Part shown: positions 9,979-20,490 of the stretch, piece by piece | How the letters are laid out: each line of letters starts with the position of its first letter | How positions within the stretch are numbered: the first letter of the stretch is position 1 | NCBI GenBank assembly: GCA_027579435.1 | Contig: JANBPK010001154.1 | Coordinates: forward strand, 1-20,671 | Direction: 5' to 3' | Source of the DNA: Candolleomyces eurysporus | Taxonomy: Eukaryota; Basidiomycota; Agaricomycetes; Agaricales; Psathyrellaceae | Length of the DNA stretch: 20,671 nt | Program-made: the position numbers and the translations under genes | The notes under the pieces: model-generated | Databases searched by the model: none | Told to the model about the DNA's origin: nothing | What the model saw: only the letters and a program-made list of their open reading frames with translations

Positions 9979-12887
9979 ACGTCCTTGCGGTTGCAGTAGC
10001 AGGTCGGTAAGTATCTACTCTAATATGTTGTCTATAAAATGAAGGGACCGTATTCTGACTGATCTAACCTCGTAGCAATCACCATGACCCAAATGCCATA
10101 GAGGAATTCGACGCAGCCATGGAAGGCATAGTGGGATCGGGAAAAGGAGGCCTCACAGACTTCGAGAGGGAAAAGGGGGCTAAGAAAATCAACGGCAACC
10201 GCTGCTTCTCGCTGGCTACCACCTACGAGAAAATGAAGAAGCTAGCGGCACCTGCTGCCGCTGGGAAGAAGTCTGCGCGTAACTTGAAGGCCATTCTCTG
10301 AAGAAGTCCTTGCTTATTGTGAGTGACTGATAGATATACAACTACCTGTATTTAATTCTTTTTATTTACATTGTCTATGGCAACAGGCATCGAGCAAGAT
10401 GGTAGTCCAACTGTCTCATATTCTTCCAGCCGGCGTACAAGCAGCTATTCGAGCGAACAGGGAAGTCACAAACCACCCTCCGGCTGGCTGCCACGAAAAT
10501 TACCTGGCCCCCAACATGCAGCTGAACATATCAACCGTTGAAAAGCAGAAGAAAAAATGCAAAGGTGACGCTTACTCTTGCGGTAGTTTGTCAATTGAAG
10601 CCCAGCCAACTTATACCACTTCTTATAGGTCTCAAGAAAGATCTGGGCCAGTTCGGTTTACCCCACTTCGACTCGCATGACCACGCAGCATACTTGACCG
10701 TCATGTTATCGTGCCCGTACATGCCAGAAGACTGCGACCCAGGCGACTTTCATATTCTCCTACTGGGAGTGTACACGACTCTTGTCAAGTATAGAGCAGT
10801 AATATTTTCTGGCCGGCGAAAGCATGGAGGGACGGAGCCATCACTCCCTTGAAACGTGAAGAAATCCTTGAAGTCGGCGTTCCGCTTGAACCTAGTGTTC
10901 TACCTGACAAAAGGATGCGTCAATGGAGAGTCCAGGATGGCGCTAGCTCCAGCTGCTCGCAAGCTGCGAAGACCGCCCTCTTCCAAGAACACAAAGGCAG
11001 ATGATATATCCGTCTTATGCTTAGTGCCTGAAATGACCGACAGCTTGTAAGCATCATTGTCGAATAACTGTTGTAGCCATATAATAACAGTTTTGGATTT
11101 ACAGAGCCGTGTTGAGGAAGATGTTATGCAATAGGGCGAATTTCGCATCGGACGGCGAAGTTATCATGAGCCCCGAAGGCCATGCCAACTTTATGGGGCG
11201 GGGTGTTCTCCAACTGGCCAACTTCTTCCTCGAGCAAGCGTCCATGGACATGGGTTACCAAGTAAATACGACAAGCTTCCTTTCATCGATCACCTATCTC
11301 GATTCCAACGGAGTCCGTCGAAGCTTGGAGGACTGGCCTTGCGCTCCCAATGTCAACAGACATAATCAAGCGAGGATTGACGCCATTTCCCTATTCCAAG
11401 AATTCGAAAAGAAGGTCTCAAGATTCATTCCATCGGTAGTGGTTGCCAGTGACAGAGCAAAGAAAGGGCTGGTGCTGTGGGGAGACGATGAAGAGTCCGA
11501 TGGGTGGGAGACAGACAAAGACAATGCACTATGGAGCTCTGCAAACACGACCGAAGACACTGCACAAATCAGAAAGCTGCTAGGGGGAACGTCCAAGGTG
11601 TCGGTCATCACAAAAGCGAATAAGCGCCAGACGGCATTAACGTCAACCGTACCAGCACCGCTGCCTGTCATCAATCGACAATCCGGTACTCAACAGGCAG
11701 CCACCTCTGTCATTCCCTCGACACATCAATCTGCCGCTCAACAGCCAGCTGCTCTCAACATTCCCTCGACACGTCGATCTGCTGCTCAACAGCCAGCCAC
11801 CCTCAACACACCCTCAACACGTCGATCCGCTGCTCAACAGCCAGCCACCCTCAAAGCACCCTCAACACGTCGATCCACCGTTCAACAGCCAGCCACCCTC
11901 AACGCACCCACAACATGTCCACGCACAGCTCAAGCCACACAATTGCAACAAAAGGCCCGAACGACAGGGGGTGTCCCGGCTCAACCGACTAAGTTGCATG
12001 CACCGATGGGCAACAACCAGGCTTCAGTACCGAGTGCTGTCAGTCATGCAGAGTATGGGGCAGACAGCAGGCTATCACCCAAAAGCCAGGACAAGGGCGA
12101 CTACAACGGGAGTCCTATTGGACAGGAGATCGACAATGAGGATGGTGAAGTGATAGAGCAAGGTGATATGGAGGAAAGGGGGGATATTGCGGCAAGGAGT
12201 GGGGGTGAAGATGTCAGTGCTGATTTGCAGGACCACAAAAATGGCGCGGCACAAGGTTAGTGGCTTTTAATCTCCAAATGCATTGTCAACTGAATATATG
12301 TCAATGATAGCAAATGGCACGGAGGGGGTAGAGGAAGACAACGCGAACATCGACATCAGTTTCAAACCCCATTACAACGAAAGAACGAGGTTGCAAGCAT
12401 CCGAATCGCCACAGGTACAGAACAGCGGACAGGATACGTTGGCTGGGTGTGACACATCCCCATCCGAAGAAACGCTCATGACGGGCAACGGTACAGGGAA
12501 GAGGAAGAAAAGCAACNAAAAAAGGTACATTCAGGAATGACTGGAAATTGTTGGTGCTGTGCTAATACATCATCGATTGTAGGTGCCGAAAACACTAGGA
12601 AACGAACGAAACACGAATACCGTATGTTGGACCTTCTTACACCGGAGAACATGGCCCTGGAGACCGAAGGCGCCCAACAGGAAATGAACGCTTATCGCCA
12701 GCACTCGAATAGCTCAACTGTAGGCTCACCTCACAGGCTTTGGTTGCGCATCAACAAGATCCGCTCAACGTTCGAACTGGCTGAGAAAGCCCCATTGTTG
12801 ATGGAAACTCCATCACTCATACGATGCTTACACGACCAAGCAAAGGAATGCGAAGTCACTCTGCTTGTATCTCATCTTCACATGCGT
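9966..12887 (+). pseudogene. TET/JBP-like Fe(II)/2-oxoglutarate DNA dioxygenase, catalytic and C-terminal part
   Basis: TET/JBP enzymes oxidise 5-methylcytosine or thymine in DNA. Exons by splice signals: to 10006, 10076-10318, 10387-10564, 10629-11046, 11105-12255, 12311-12524, 12583-12887. The core reads LGQFGLPHFDSHDH (HxD ligands H 10664-10666, D 10670-10672), then DPGDFHILLLGVY, then IFSGRRKHGGTEP (distal H 10823-10825), then SAFRLNLVFY, whose Arg (10883-10885) would bind 2-oxoglutarate. The motif order fits fungal TET/JBP. Damage: TGA at 10850-10852 within an otherwise open frame; a frame switch between about 10230 and 10300 with TAA at 10280-10282; an N at 12517 upsetting phase. The large C-terminal exon holds 16-residue repeats and acidic and basic stretches. 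The 3' end is cut by family R. A bare ATG at 9966 could start a shortened product. A different double-stranded beta-helix dioxygenase is the main alternative. Confidence 0.7.
11698..11935 (+). repeat. 48-base in-frame minisatellite in the TET/JBP-like gene
   Basis: About five copies of a 48-base unit encode a 16-residue repeat close to TLNTPSTRRSAAQQPA. Because the unit is a multiple of three, copy-number change keeps the frame. The encoded segment is rich in Pro, Ser, Thr, Gln and Arg, so it is probably a disordered linker after the catalytic domain. Confidence 0.9.
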
Positions 12888-14237
12888 TGATGTGCAGGTA
12901 GTGAACTAGGGCGCTCTAACAACCAAACTATAGAACTAAAACACACACACAACCACAACAACACAACACACCAAATACCTTCATGAAGATAAAGGCGGGC
13001 AAGGGGTATAGGTAAAAGCTCTAAGTCTAGTCGACAGAGGCTTCTAGAACTCTTCTTGTACAATTGCAAGTTTGAGGGGGAGCTAAGGCTCAACCAGCAA
13101 CGGTAGAAATGCTTCACAAAGTGACTTCGCTAACACACAGTAGGGTTCGAGATACGACGGATAACTTCGTGAACAGAGGACACGGCCTCGAGCAACTTTA
13201 ATGCAAGAACGATTCGATAAATGCAAGCGACACAACTCTGATTGACTTCGCGAACTTAAACACTCTTTTCTCGATAACAGATGGCTCTTGTAGATTCCTG
13301 GGAACACGGTCCCAACGCGAAATACAAACGCTAGCTACCCGCTAATGCTATACTAGATAAAACAGAGACGTAGATATAGACAATTATTGTTTGGCAAACA
13401 GGCAAAGAAACAAACAGATGACATAGACAGAGAGAGATAAGAAACACAATCACATGAGGGTATCAAAGGCCGAGAGTTGAGTCTCGAACCATAGAACGCA
13501 GCCCAGGCGCTTCGCGAACCTGGTCTGGATGCGGCTGTTGTCGAGTCCGCATGGATATTCACCAAAGATCGCTTCTGGAGAGCACACCCTTCCGTTCGCG
13601 CACCTAATCAGACGAATTGATCCGAATTTTGGGTGCTTGGCTCCACCAAGCCATACTGCTTCACTACTCTGCTGACTCTTTCTTTCTCTTGGCTATGGAC
13701 AGGCTGACTGAGCCTCGGGTGGATGACCACATAAGCTTTAGTCGTACTTTCCGGTTTTCCAAGCAGGTTCACAAACTTCGGATTAGCTGTCCGACATTGA
13801 TCACTGCTTCCGTTCCTTCCAATTCAGGTCACGTCAACGCTTATTGACTTAGCGGATTGCTCATCAATTCTCGAAGCCACCGGCTGCTTCGTGAAGTCTT
13901 CTGCTTAGCGACTGTCAGGGCGAATTCCCTAGGAATGTGCACAACTCCCTCTAGCATTGTACCTCGCCAGGTCAGGCATGCTAGTTAGACTTTGAATAGT
14001 ATGACTGCGTTTCAGATATGTTTGCGAGACCTTCGTGAACTTAAAGTGTTGTCGCAGAACCGTCTTACTCAACGTTCTTTCGTCCTCTAGGGCATCTGCT
14101 TAGTTGACAGTCAGGGTTAACTCCAACTCTTATATTTCCCTTCCTTCGAGAAGATCTCTTTGATTACATACGTCGGTTCGCAAACCTTACGAATAGATTC
14201 GCGAATTTGAGAGGGTGTTTACGCAGACAGCGTATCA
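12888..14237 (+). repeat. Full-length family R copy between the TET/JBP-like gene and a copia fragment
   Basis: The 1350-base unit starts TGATGTGCAGGTAG and ends CAGCGTATCA. It is the forward counterpart of 3622-5143 and parallel to 8607-9978. The left flank is coding sequence of the dioxygenase and the right flank is copia gag-protease sequence on the minus strand, so the flanks come from two different host sequences and no target duplication is present. Pyrimidine/purine-rich and AC-rich tracts lie inside. No protein domain. Confidence 0.8.
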
Positions 14238-14905
14238 ACGTCATTGCCAACTTTAAATTTAACCTTTATTGATCCGATGCCATCAGCTCTAGCTGTGGTG
14301 GGACCAATTCCGTCAATTGTCACATTTGAGAGAGGGGTATAAGTGATGAAAGCATCGTGAATGGTGCAAATATGTGAGGTGGTTCCAGAGTCAAGGTGCC
14401 AGGTGAGTTTTGATGTATCTGATTTGCCAAAACGAGCCATATAGATGATGGCAATTGCTGAGTTGAGGTCTGTGCTGTCTGCTGCCTGGTTTGCCCTTTC
14501 CTTCCCCCTCCTACCCTTTGGACCTTTCCCTTCTTTTCCTCCTCCCTTTGGCCAACAGTCCTTCTTGACATGTCCCTTCCACCTACAATTAAAACACTCC
14601 ATATCCGACTTCTTGGACTTCGCCTGCAACGAAGTCTCAGACCCTTCTTCTCGGCTCTTTCGGCGGCGGTCTTCATCCAGTAAAAGCGGAATAAATTCAA
14701 TAGCCTTCAGCGGCTGATTGCTGGTGGTGTGTGAGCCAAGGTACGAAGTTGTGAAGACATCCCAGCTGTCCGGCAGAGAGGAGATCAAGATCATTACAAA
14801 GTCTTTGTCCAAAACAATGTTGGACATGAGAGCCAGTTCCGCCTTCAGTGATTGGAGGTTATTGATGTGCTTGACCATGTCAAAACCCTCCTGCATCTGC
14901 GATCA
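14238..14905 (-). mobile_element. Ty1/copia retrotransposon fragment: gag with zinc knuckle and start of protease
   Basis: The frame begins inside the copia gag domain (MVKHINNLQSLKAEL, then ISSLPDSWDVF, typical of UBN2-type gag). It continues to a CCHC zinc knuckle, CFNCRWKGHVKKDC, a lysine/glycine-rich stretch, and the retropepsin-type motif WHLDSGTTSHIC. Gag packages element RNA and the aspartic protease matures the polyprotein. The fragment is cut on both sides: the N-terminal gag part is missing beyond about 14905, where the Plavaka-like remnant starts. Just after the protease start the frame enters the end of family R and stops at once (TAA, 14221-14219). Integrase and reverse transcriptase are absent, so it cannot move by itself. 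Confidence 0.9.
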
Positions 14906-14984
14906 ATACAATGCTCAACACGTTGACAGAATCCCTAACTGTCCCTTCGACTCTTTCACCAAACACAAGCATTCCCAAATATCA

Positions 14985-15690
14985 TATGCCATGTCCACTC
15001 CCACAATGTGACCCATCTCCGAGTCGCTACCAACTTTCATTCATCAACCCAGAAACTGACAATACTCCACTATTTGGTTTCTTGGACCCTGCATGCATTC
15101 TCCAGGGTGTTCACTTGATTTCTGCTTTTCACCATGGTTGCTCTGACAATGGCATCCCAGGTACAATTGGACAATCAGAATCTGATGAGGGCCAAGTTTA
15201 CAATTACTATGATATTAACATGTGAGTAAAATTGCTCTTTATTTTATAAATGCTCTGATCCTGGAATAACCTAGATTTGTTGATTGATGCATGTTCATGT
15301 GCTATCGAGGTGGGGGAATTGGTCACCAAGAGATTTGGGAAGCACTCAGTGTTTTCCAAAATGACCGAAATCCAATTGATCTGCAGATGAGGACCATTGC
15401 TGCATCTAACTACCAAACAGCAGAGCATGAGAAAGACAGAGTTTGATGTGATGCAAGTTGAAGGGGCTAGAAGAAATGATGAAGAAGGGGATGATGAAGA
15501 GTATGAGTGCATTGAGATTGTTCAAACAGCACCAAATGAGGAAGATGTTGAGGGAGGTGAGATGCTTGATGAAAGGGAGGTTGGTGATGAGTTGGGCGCT
15601 GAGGATGGAGAAGTAGAAAACAATGAATTTGGAGGATTGGCTTTGCACCACTTTAGTTATGGTTCCATATGTGCAGTGACCAGACACAAG
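14985..15690 (+). mobile_element. C-terminal remnant of a Plavaka/CACTA-like transposase
   Basis: The exon to 15221 encodes PQCDPSPSRYQLSFINPE, then ILQGVHLISAFHHG and YNYYDIN. A 53-base intron (15222-15274, GTGAGT to CTAG) joins to FVD-stop-CMFMCYRGGGIGH. The pattern of a His-Leu-Ile-x-Ala-Phe motif, a Tyr-Tyr-x-x-Asn/Asp segment and FVDRDMFMRY-GGG-GH is, from memory, typical of the end of transposases in basidiomycete Plavaka (CACTA superfamily) elements. The stop at 15285-15287 sits where the family has Arg, and the Cys in CYRGG sits where it has Arg, both explicable by C to T change. An acidic tail (DEEGDDEEYE) follows in another frame, from about 15400 to 15696. The N-terminal part is absent. 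Confidence 0.6.
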
Positions 15691-16949
15691 AACTGATTGG
15701 ACTTTTATTTTTGCTTCTATTTACACATCACTATCAGCATCAAAATACTGAGACTAGGAGTGCAGGTGGGTGCAACTGATTCAAGAGGTGCATTATGTGT
15801 GTATTTTTTCAAGCATATTGCAGCTCATGCACATCCATACTTGATGCAGTGCTGGAATTTACAGAGCCTGTTTTCTAGAGGGAGCATGCAGCCAGCTGGG
15901 TGATGAGCTAGTGAAGACCATTGATCACATTCAAATGCAAGTTACCCAACCACAGGGTTGGTCTGCACTTTTCAGTTAGGACCTGCCAAGGTAAGCCTAG
16001 TTTCATGCTGGTTTTGAGCAGGTTTACACATACCTTCACAGGTACTGCTATTTATTTGGAAAACCTGCCATCCCATAGACAGACCTGTGCTCTACCATGC
16101 TGCTTTTCCATATCCATACTNGGTTTTTTTTTATTAAATGTGATAGACCATGGGGGTATAACAAGATATGGTCAGATACCAGATGCAATCACTTTATAAT
16201 ATCTAACCTACACTGGTCTTTCATATATGCAATCGGGTTTTTTGCTGATGCAGCTGGTGACGTCAATTGAATGTAACTTGCTGATAATGGTGGGAAGATC
16301 TGCTTCACAAGACAGCTTCCATACCCTCCATAGCCAGACTCAGGTCACCACAGCGAGTATGTCATCTTGGATGTCGCCCTGTAGATCGATGGAGGAGAGA
16401 CAATCAGGGCATTTTGATAACAGTCGTCAGTTGGCGGCGTCCACATTGATTGACACCCTAGGCATCAGCAGCCTCAGGGGATTCTAGGAAAGATGAATGA
16501 AAAAAAAATTTATGATCTCCAGATTCAAAGGAAACCGTCCCAGAGACCCTTCACAGAGCACCTCTGGCTCAAGCACTCAGGAGATCTCCATAAGATCCAG
16601 CCATAGCCCACTGTATTCAGTGGAGTCTGGTGGTCTGAGCTCTGCCTCCAAACCTCGAACAGCCCGCACCGCTACTCCGGAGGTTTGACCATACAAGAGG
16701 TCCAGGACGTTGAAGGCGCTACAGGTAGTCCTACATGCGCTGAAGACATATTTCAAAGCCAGGATATCTGCTAGAACCTGTGGGGGCAGGCGCTGATGGT
16801 TAGGATGCACCAAAGCGGTGCCACGGGTTGCACACAACAAGTGCAACCTGTGGCACTTTCTTCAAATACATGGCACGTGGGCCATTAAATTTGTAGTCTG
16901 GTACTATCATATGTAAAGATGTACTGGTAGTCCTATCTATTCACTATTG
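15691..16949. other. No gene recognised
   Basis: AT-rich sequence with only short open frames of unremarkable composition. A minus-strand frame near 16577-16846 contains LPPQVLADIL, faintly like the start of an F-box, but it has no supporting context. An N lies at 16121. No repeats shared with other parts of the window were spotted. Confidence 0.4.
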
Positions 16950-18640
16950 AATATAGGGTCTATAGACAACCCACATGGGGGATTGGCGCTGGAAGGTGAA
17001 TACAACTTCCATTGGGAGATAAATGGAGCTTGCTAGCAGAGCTTTCTGACCCTGTATGAGGTTGCTGTAAAGGTGATTGGAAGGTAGTTTGACCTTCCAC
17101 CATGTATGTGAACGGTCAATTACTATTCCAAATCCCTGGGAAGGTGCTCAGGCAGGGAGATCTATTGCTGAGCAAAGGATTTGAAAGTTGATTTCACCTG
17201 CCAGCAACTGGATGGAAGGTGAACCTGCCTCCCATCATCAACCACTTGACTTCTAAACATAGCAGTGAACAGAGATTTGGGGTGTGATCTCACCATCCAC
17301 CAAGAGTGTGGAAGGTATGGTCATCTCCCACAAGTCCATGGGAACATCTGTTGTTGCCTTCCAGATATCCTATGGAAGGTATATTGCCCCCCCCATAGCC
17401 CACTTAGAATCCCTTGGACTGGTTTTGACATTGTTGGAGGAGGTACTTGGGAGGTGAATTTACCTCCCAATGCCCAGGTTGGAAAGTGTGTTCAACCCCT
17501 AACTGTTGGCTGGAGCCCTTTTTGACACCTCACACCGGTGCTGAGAGGACATTANGGGGGGACGATTCAACTTCCACAGCATGTTGATTGAAATTTCATT
17601 CACCCCCCTTGGCTTGCTGGGAAGTTCCGTCATGGTGTCATTGATGAGGTGCTTGGGGGTTAAATTGCCTTCCATCCAGATGATGAAGGGTGACCTTACC
17701 TCCTTAGCTTTGCCTGGAATGTGTTTTGGTTCTTCATAATGATGTCTAGGAGGTGACCAGAAGGTGACCTTACCTTCTCATGGTTCTGTGGCAGGTGAAT
17801 TCTCCTTCCATCTTTCCATGAAACATGTATTGAACCCTATCCATATCACTGAGGAACATTTGGAAGGGGAGCCTGCCTTCCAATATTGTGATGGAGGCAA
17901 ACCTCACCCTCTGTGGCCACAGTGGAAGCAAGGCTCATCTCCTACCCCATGCCAGAAACACTAGAAGTACTGTTGTGGATGGTGCTAGGAACTCAGGGAG
18001 GGGGGATTTGCTGTTCAAGACATTGATGGTAGATGAATCTAACCTCACCACAAAGGTTAGGAATCTGATCCAACCCAGTGACATCTCATGTGGAAGGTCT
18101 GATCACCCCCACTCTTGGTTTTGTCCTCTCTACAGGTTGCTCAGAGGACATTTGGAAGCAGGATTCACCATCCATCAAGTTTCCGGGGGTTGACTCCACC
18201 TCCCAGAGGCTCACCAGGCACCCTTTTGCACATCTAATGTCCTTGCTGAGAAGGTGCTCAGAAGCAGGGTCAACTTTCCAACCTCCACCTGGCAGGTAAT
18301 CTTACCTCCCCCAAGTTGCTTGGATCCTTTGTCAACCCCTCACGACATTGATGAGAGGACATCTGGGGGGACAGTTCACCTTTCATCAATAAAGATAAAT
18401 GTGAAATCACCCCCAGAGGCTCACCATGCTCCTTTTCCACACCTTATTGTGTTGTTGAGAAGGTGATTGGAAGGTCAGTGCACCTTCCAACGTCCACCTG
18501 GGAGCTGACATTACCTCCCATAAGTTACTCAGATTCTTTTTCAACCCCTCACAACGCTGCCAAGAGGATGTCCGGGGGACAGTTCACCTTCCATCAGTAG
18601 TTGGGAGGTCATCATTTACAGTTCTTGACATGTACCAGAG
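16950..18640. repeat. Degenerate satellite-like array with GGAAGGTG / CACCTTCC motifs
   Basis: Blocks built from GGAAGGTGAA, ACCTTCCA, TTACCTCCCA and CAACCCCTCAC recur along the whole stretch. The clearest pair is 18202-18400 and 18412-18597, offset by about 210 bases, sharing CCCAGAGGCTCACCA, TTGAGAAGGTG-like and GGGGGACAGTTCACC segments in the same order. A diverged earlier block is seen at about 17520-17580. Opposite-strand motif pairs allow hairpins. Short open frames are by-products of the repeat. An N lies at 17555. Confidence 0.7.
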
Positions 18641-18666
18641 GTGAATTAGCAACACAAAAAAAACAA

Positions 18667-20490
18667 TTACTTCATTCTTCGTAAATGAAGTCTATTCCAA
18701 GCAGATAAGAAAACCTTTGTGTAGATAATAGCTCGCTCCTGGCCCATATAACTAACAGATTTGCGGATCCGTTTGAGGCCGCTGTTTCCACATTCCCCAG
18801 CGCTGGAGTTGATGGATACTAAACGTGGATCAACATTGGCATATTCGGAAAGAAAGGCAGCAGGACTGCATTTCGTGTGCCCAACACTGTGAAATGGTCA
18901 ATAGTGAAAAAGGTGTTCTTGAAGAAGGTTGGTTCCTGCAACATGCAATACGGACCCAAGGCACATGCGAAGTCGTAGATGACCCGCTTGGGAGCGACAG
19001 GCCAACGGGTCATCATTGCAGAGAATACGTCATTACGACCCTCGCTCTCAGGAATACAGTGGAACCCGTAGCAGACAGAGTGCGTGCACCATGCTACCAT
19101 GATGCCTCCAGTCAACCTGCGTTCCCCATACTGCGTGTAATACTTCCCACACCTGTCTCCTCGAGGTTTGGAGACGTCTTTCTTGTAGTCGGATTTCAAC
19201 TTTGGATAGACAGGACGTTCTCGTATTTGAGGAAGACTGTAGAAGCATCCGGTCTCATCGCAGTGTCAGAATTGAGTGACCCAAGAAATAATAGAGCACC
19301 TACCACTTTCCAATCGGATTGCGCTACCACCATCTCAGGTCTTTGCGATAACGGTGCTGTCTCCACTGACAACTGCTGCAGGACGACATATGCTCGATTT
19401 GCAAGCCAGAACAACAAAGGAATAAAGCTGTGGATTGTCGATTGGTTCTTGGGAACTTGGTAGAGGCCGGGTATCGAGAGGATTTTGGTGAGATGCTGGG
19501 GTTGAGGGTTGCCAAGGAAGTTGCAGAGATCGGTCAGTGCGACACCGTTGATCATTTGAAGAACAGACTCCTCTGCGGCGATCTAAGGGGACGGTGAGAA
19601 CCGTAAATCTCTCGATGTGAATCTACTTGCCTGAAGGAAAAAGCGAGAGGTGGAGGATGGTACCGCCTTTCTCTGCGAGTACGCAGCCGCCCCGTACATC
19701 TCCAGGAAGAATGCTGCAAGCGATGAGCACTCTTTCTGAAGCCCATGATATACCACATTTATACGACCCAGATGTTCGGCTTTCTGGTGTGACTGGCGAT
19801 CGAGCTCCAGTTGCGCGGCGTTTGAGGGTGCTCCCTGAACACCATTACCTGCTACGGCCTCCTCGTCCTTGGCTTCCTCCTCCTCTAGCTCCAGCCTTGG
19901 CGCGTTGACAACCTGGCGAATGAGCTTGCGCAGGGCTGAATCTAGGATCAGCTGTTGGCGAGGGTGATTTTTGATGTTTAAATGTTGAATGGAAGAAGGC
20001 GAGGTCTGAGTGGGCGGTGAAAGACTGGAAGACAGATGTTTCCGCCCGAAAGCTAGAGTGATACCATCCCAGATGACGGTCTCAGGGCTGACACCACACC
20101 GGATGCACCGCATGTCGTTATCCATGGCCAGGCGTGTCGCATACGTGAACCAAATCGAACGGAATAAGTCGTCGCCCATGAACTCCGCACCCGACACAGT
20201 ATAGCGATGGCTGACGGTGGCGACAAATGCGTTGAATGGTGTTTCGGAGGTGACAAAGGCAAATGTATATTCGTCGAGGAGTTCGTGGCTGACCAGGATA
20301 CAGTTGTTGTAATTGAATGGCCCCTGCTCGCAAAGATCTGGACCAATGAATCGCCGTCTGTTTGAGGGACACTTCGGACACCGCTGCACCTGGAGAGTTC
20401 CATCGTGAACAGCGAGCAGGGTGAAGATGCGACATGCCCTTTCGACGGTCAGCAGGGATGGGTCATAAATGGATCTTCCTTCAGCGCGAT
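18667..20490 (-). CDS. KDZ (Kyakuja-Dileera-Zisupton) transposase with CxC motifs, probably frameshifted
   Basis: KDZ transposases move DNA transposons by a DDE-type RNase H-fold reaction. The N-terminal exon (to 19631) has CPKC (20380-20369) and GPFNYNNCILVSHELLDEYT, then RCIRCGVSPETVIWDGITLA with a second C-x2-C and the Asp of VIWDG at 20068-20066. This matches the CxC5/CxC6 clusters tied to KDZ. A GC-AG intron (19630-19583) follows. The core reads LTGGIMVAWCTHSVCYGFH, VIYDFAC (Asp 18974-18972), then SSAGECGNSGLKRIRKSVSYM with the Glu at 18795-18793, ending YTKVFLSAWNRL and TAA at 18669-18667. The frame is lost at 19199-19198 and at 18894-18892, each repaired by one extra T on the coding strand, so these are one-base deletions or homopolymer assembly errors. 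The start is replaced by, or lies beyond, the tandem repeat at the window edge. Confidence 0.88.
19583..19630 (-). other. GC-AG intron in the KDZ transposase
   Basis: On the minus strand the exon ends CTTCAG and the intron begins GCAAGT and ends CCTTAG, 48 bases. A GC donor with otherwise perfect consensus (CAG/GCAAGT) is a known minor class. Removing it joins the frame ending AVPSSTSRFFLQ to IAAEESVLQMINGV, whereas reading through hits a stop. Confidence 0.75.

Noticed and set aside
14445..15011. Plus-strand open frames over the copia fragment
   Set aside because: The gag zinc knuckle and protease motif are on the minus strand; the plus-strand peptides have no features.
16577..16846. Minus-strand frame with LPPQVLADIL, a possible F-box protein
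   Set aside because: Too short, no leucine-rich repeats or further homology visible, and no splice-consistent extension found.
18825..19463. A 212-codon plus-strand open frame
   Set aside because: It lies opposite the KDZ transposase core, whose motifs are on the minus strand, so it is a shadow frame.
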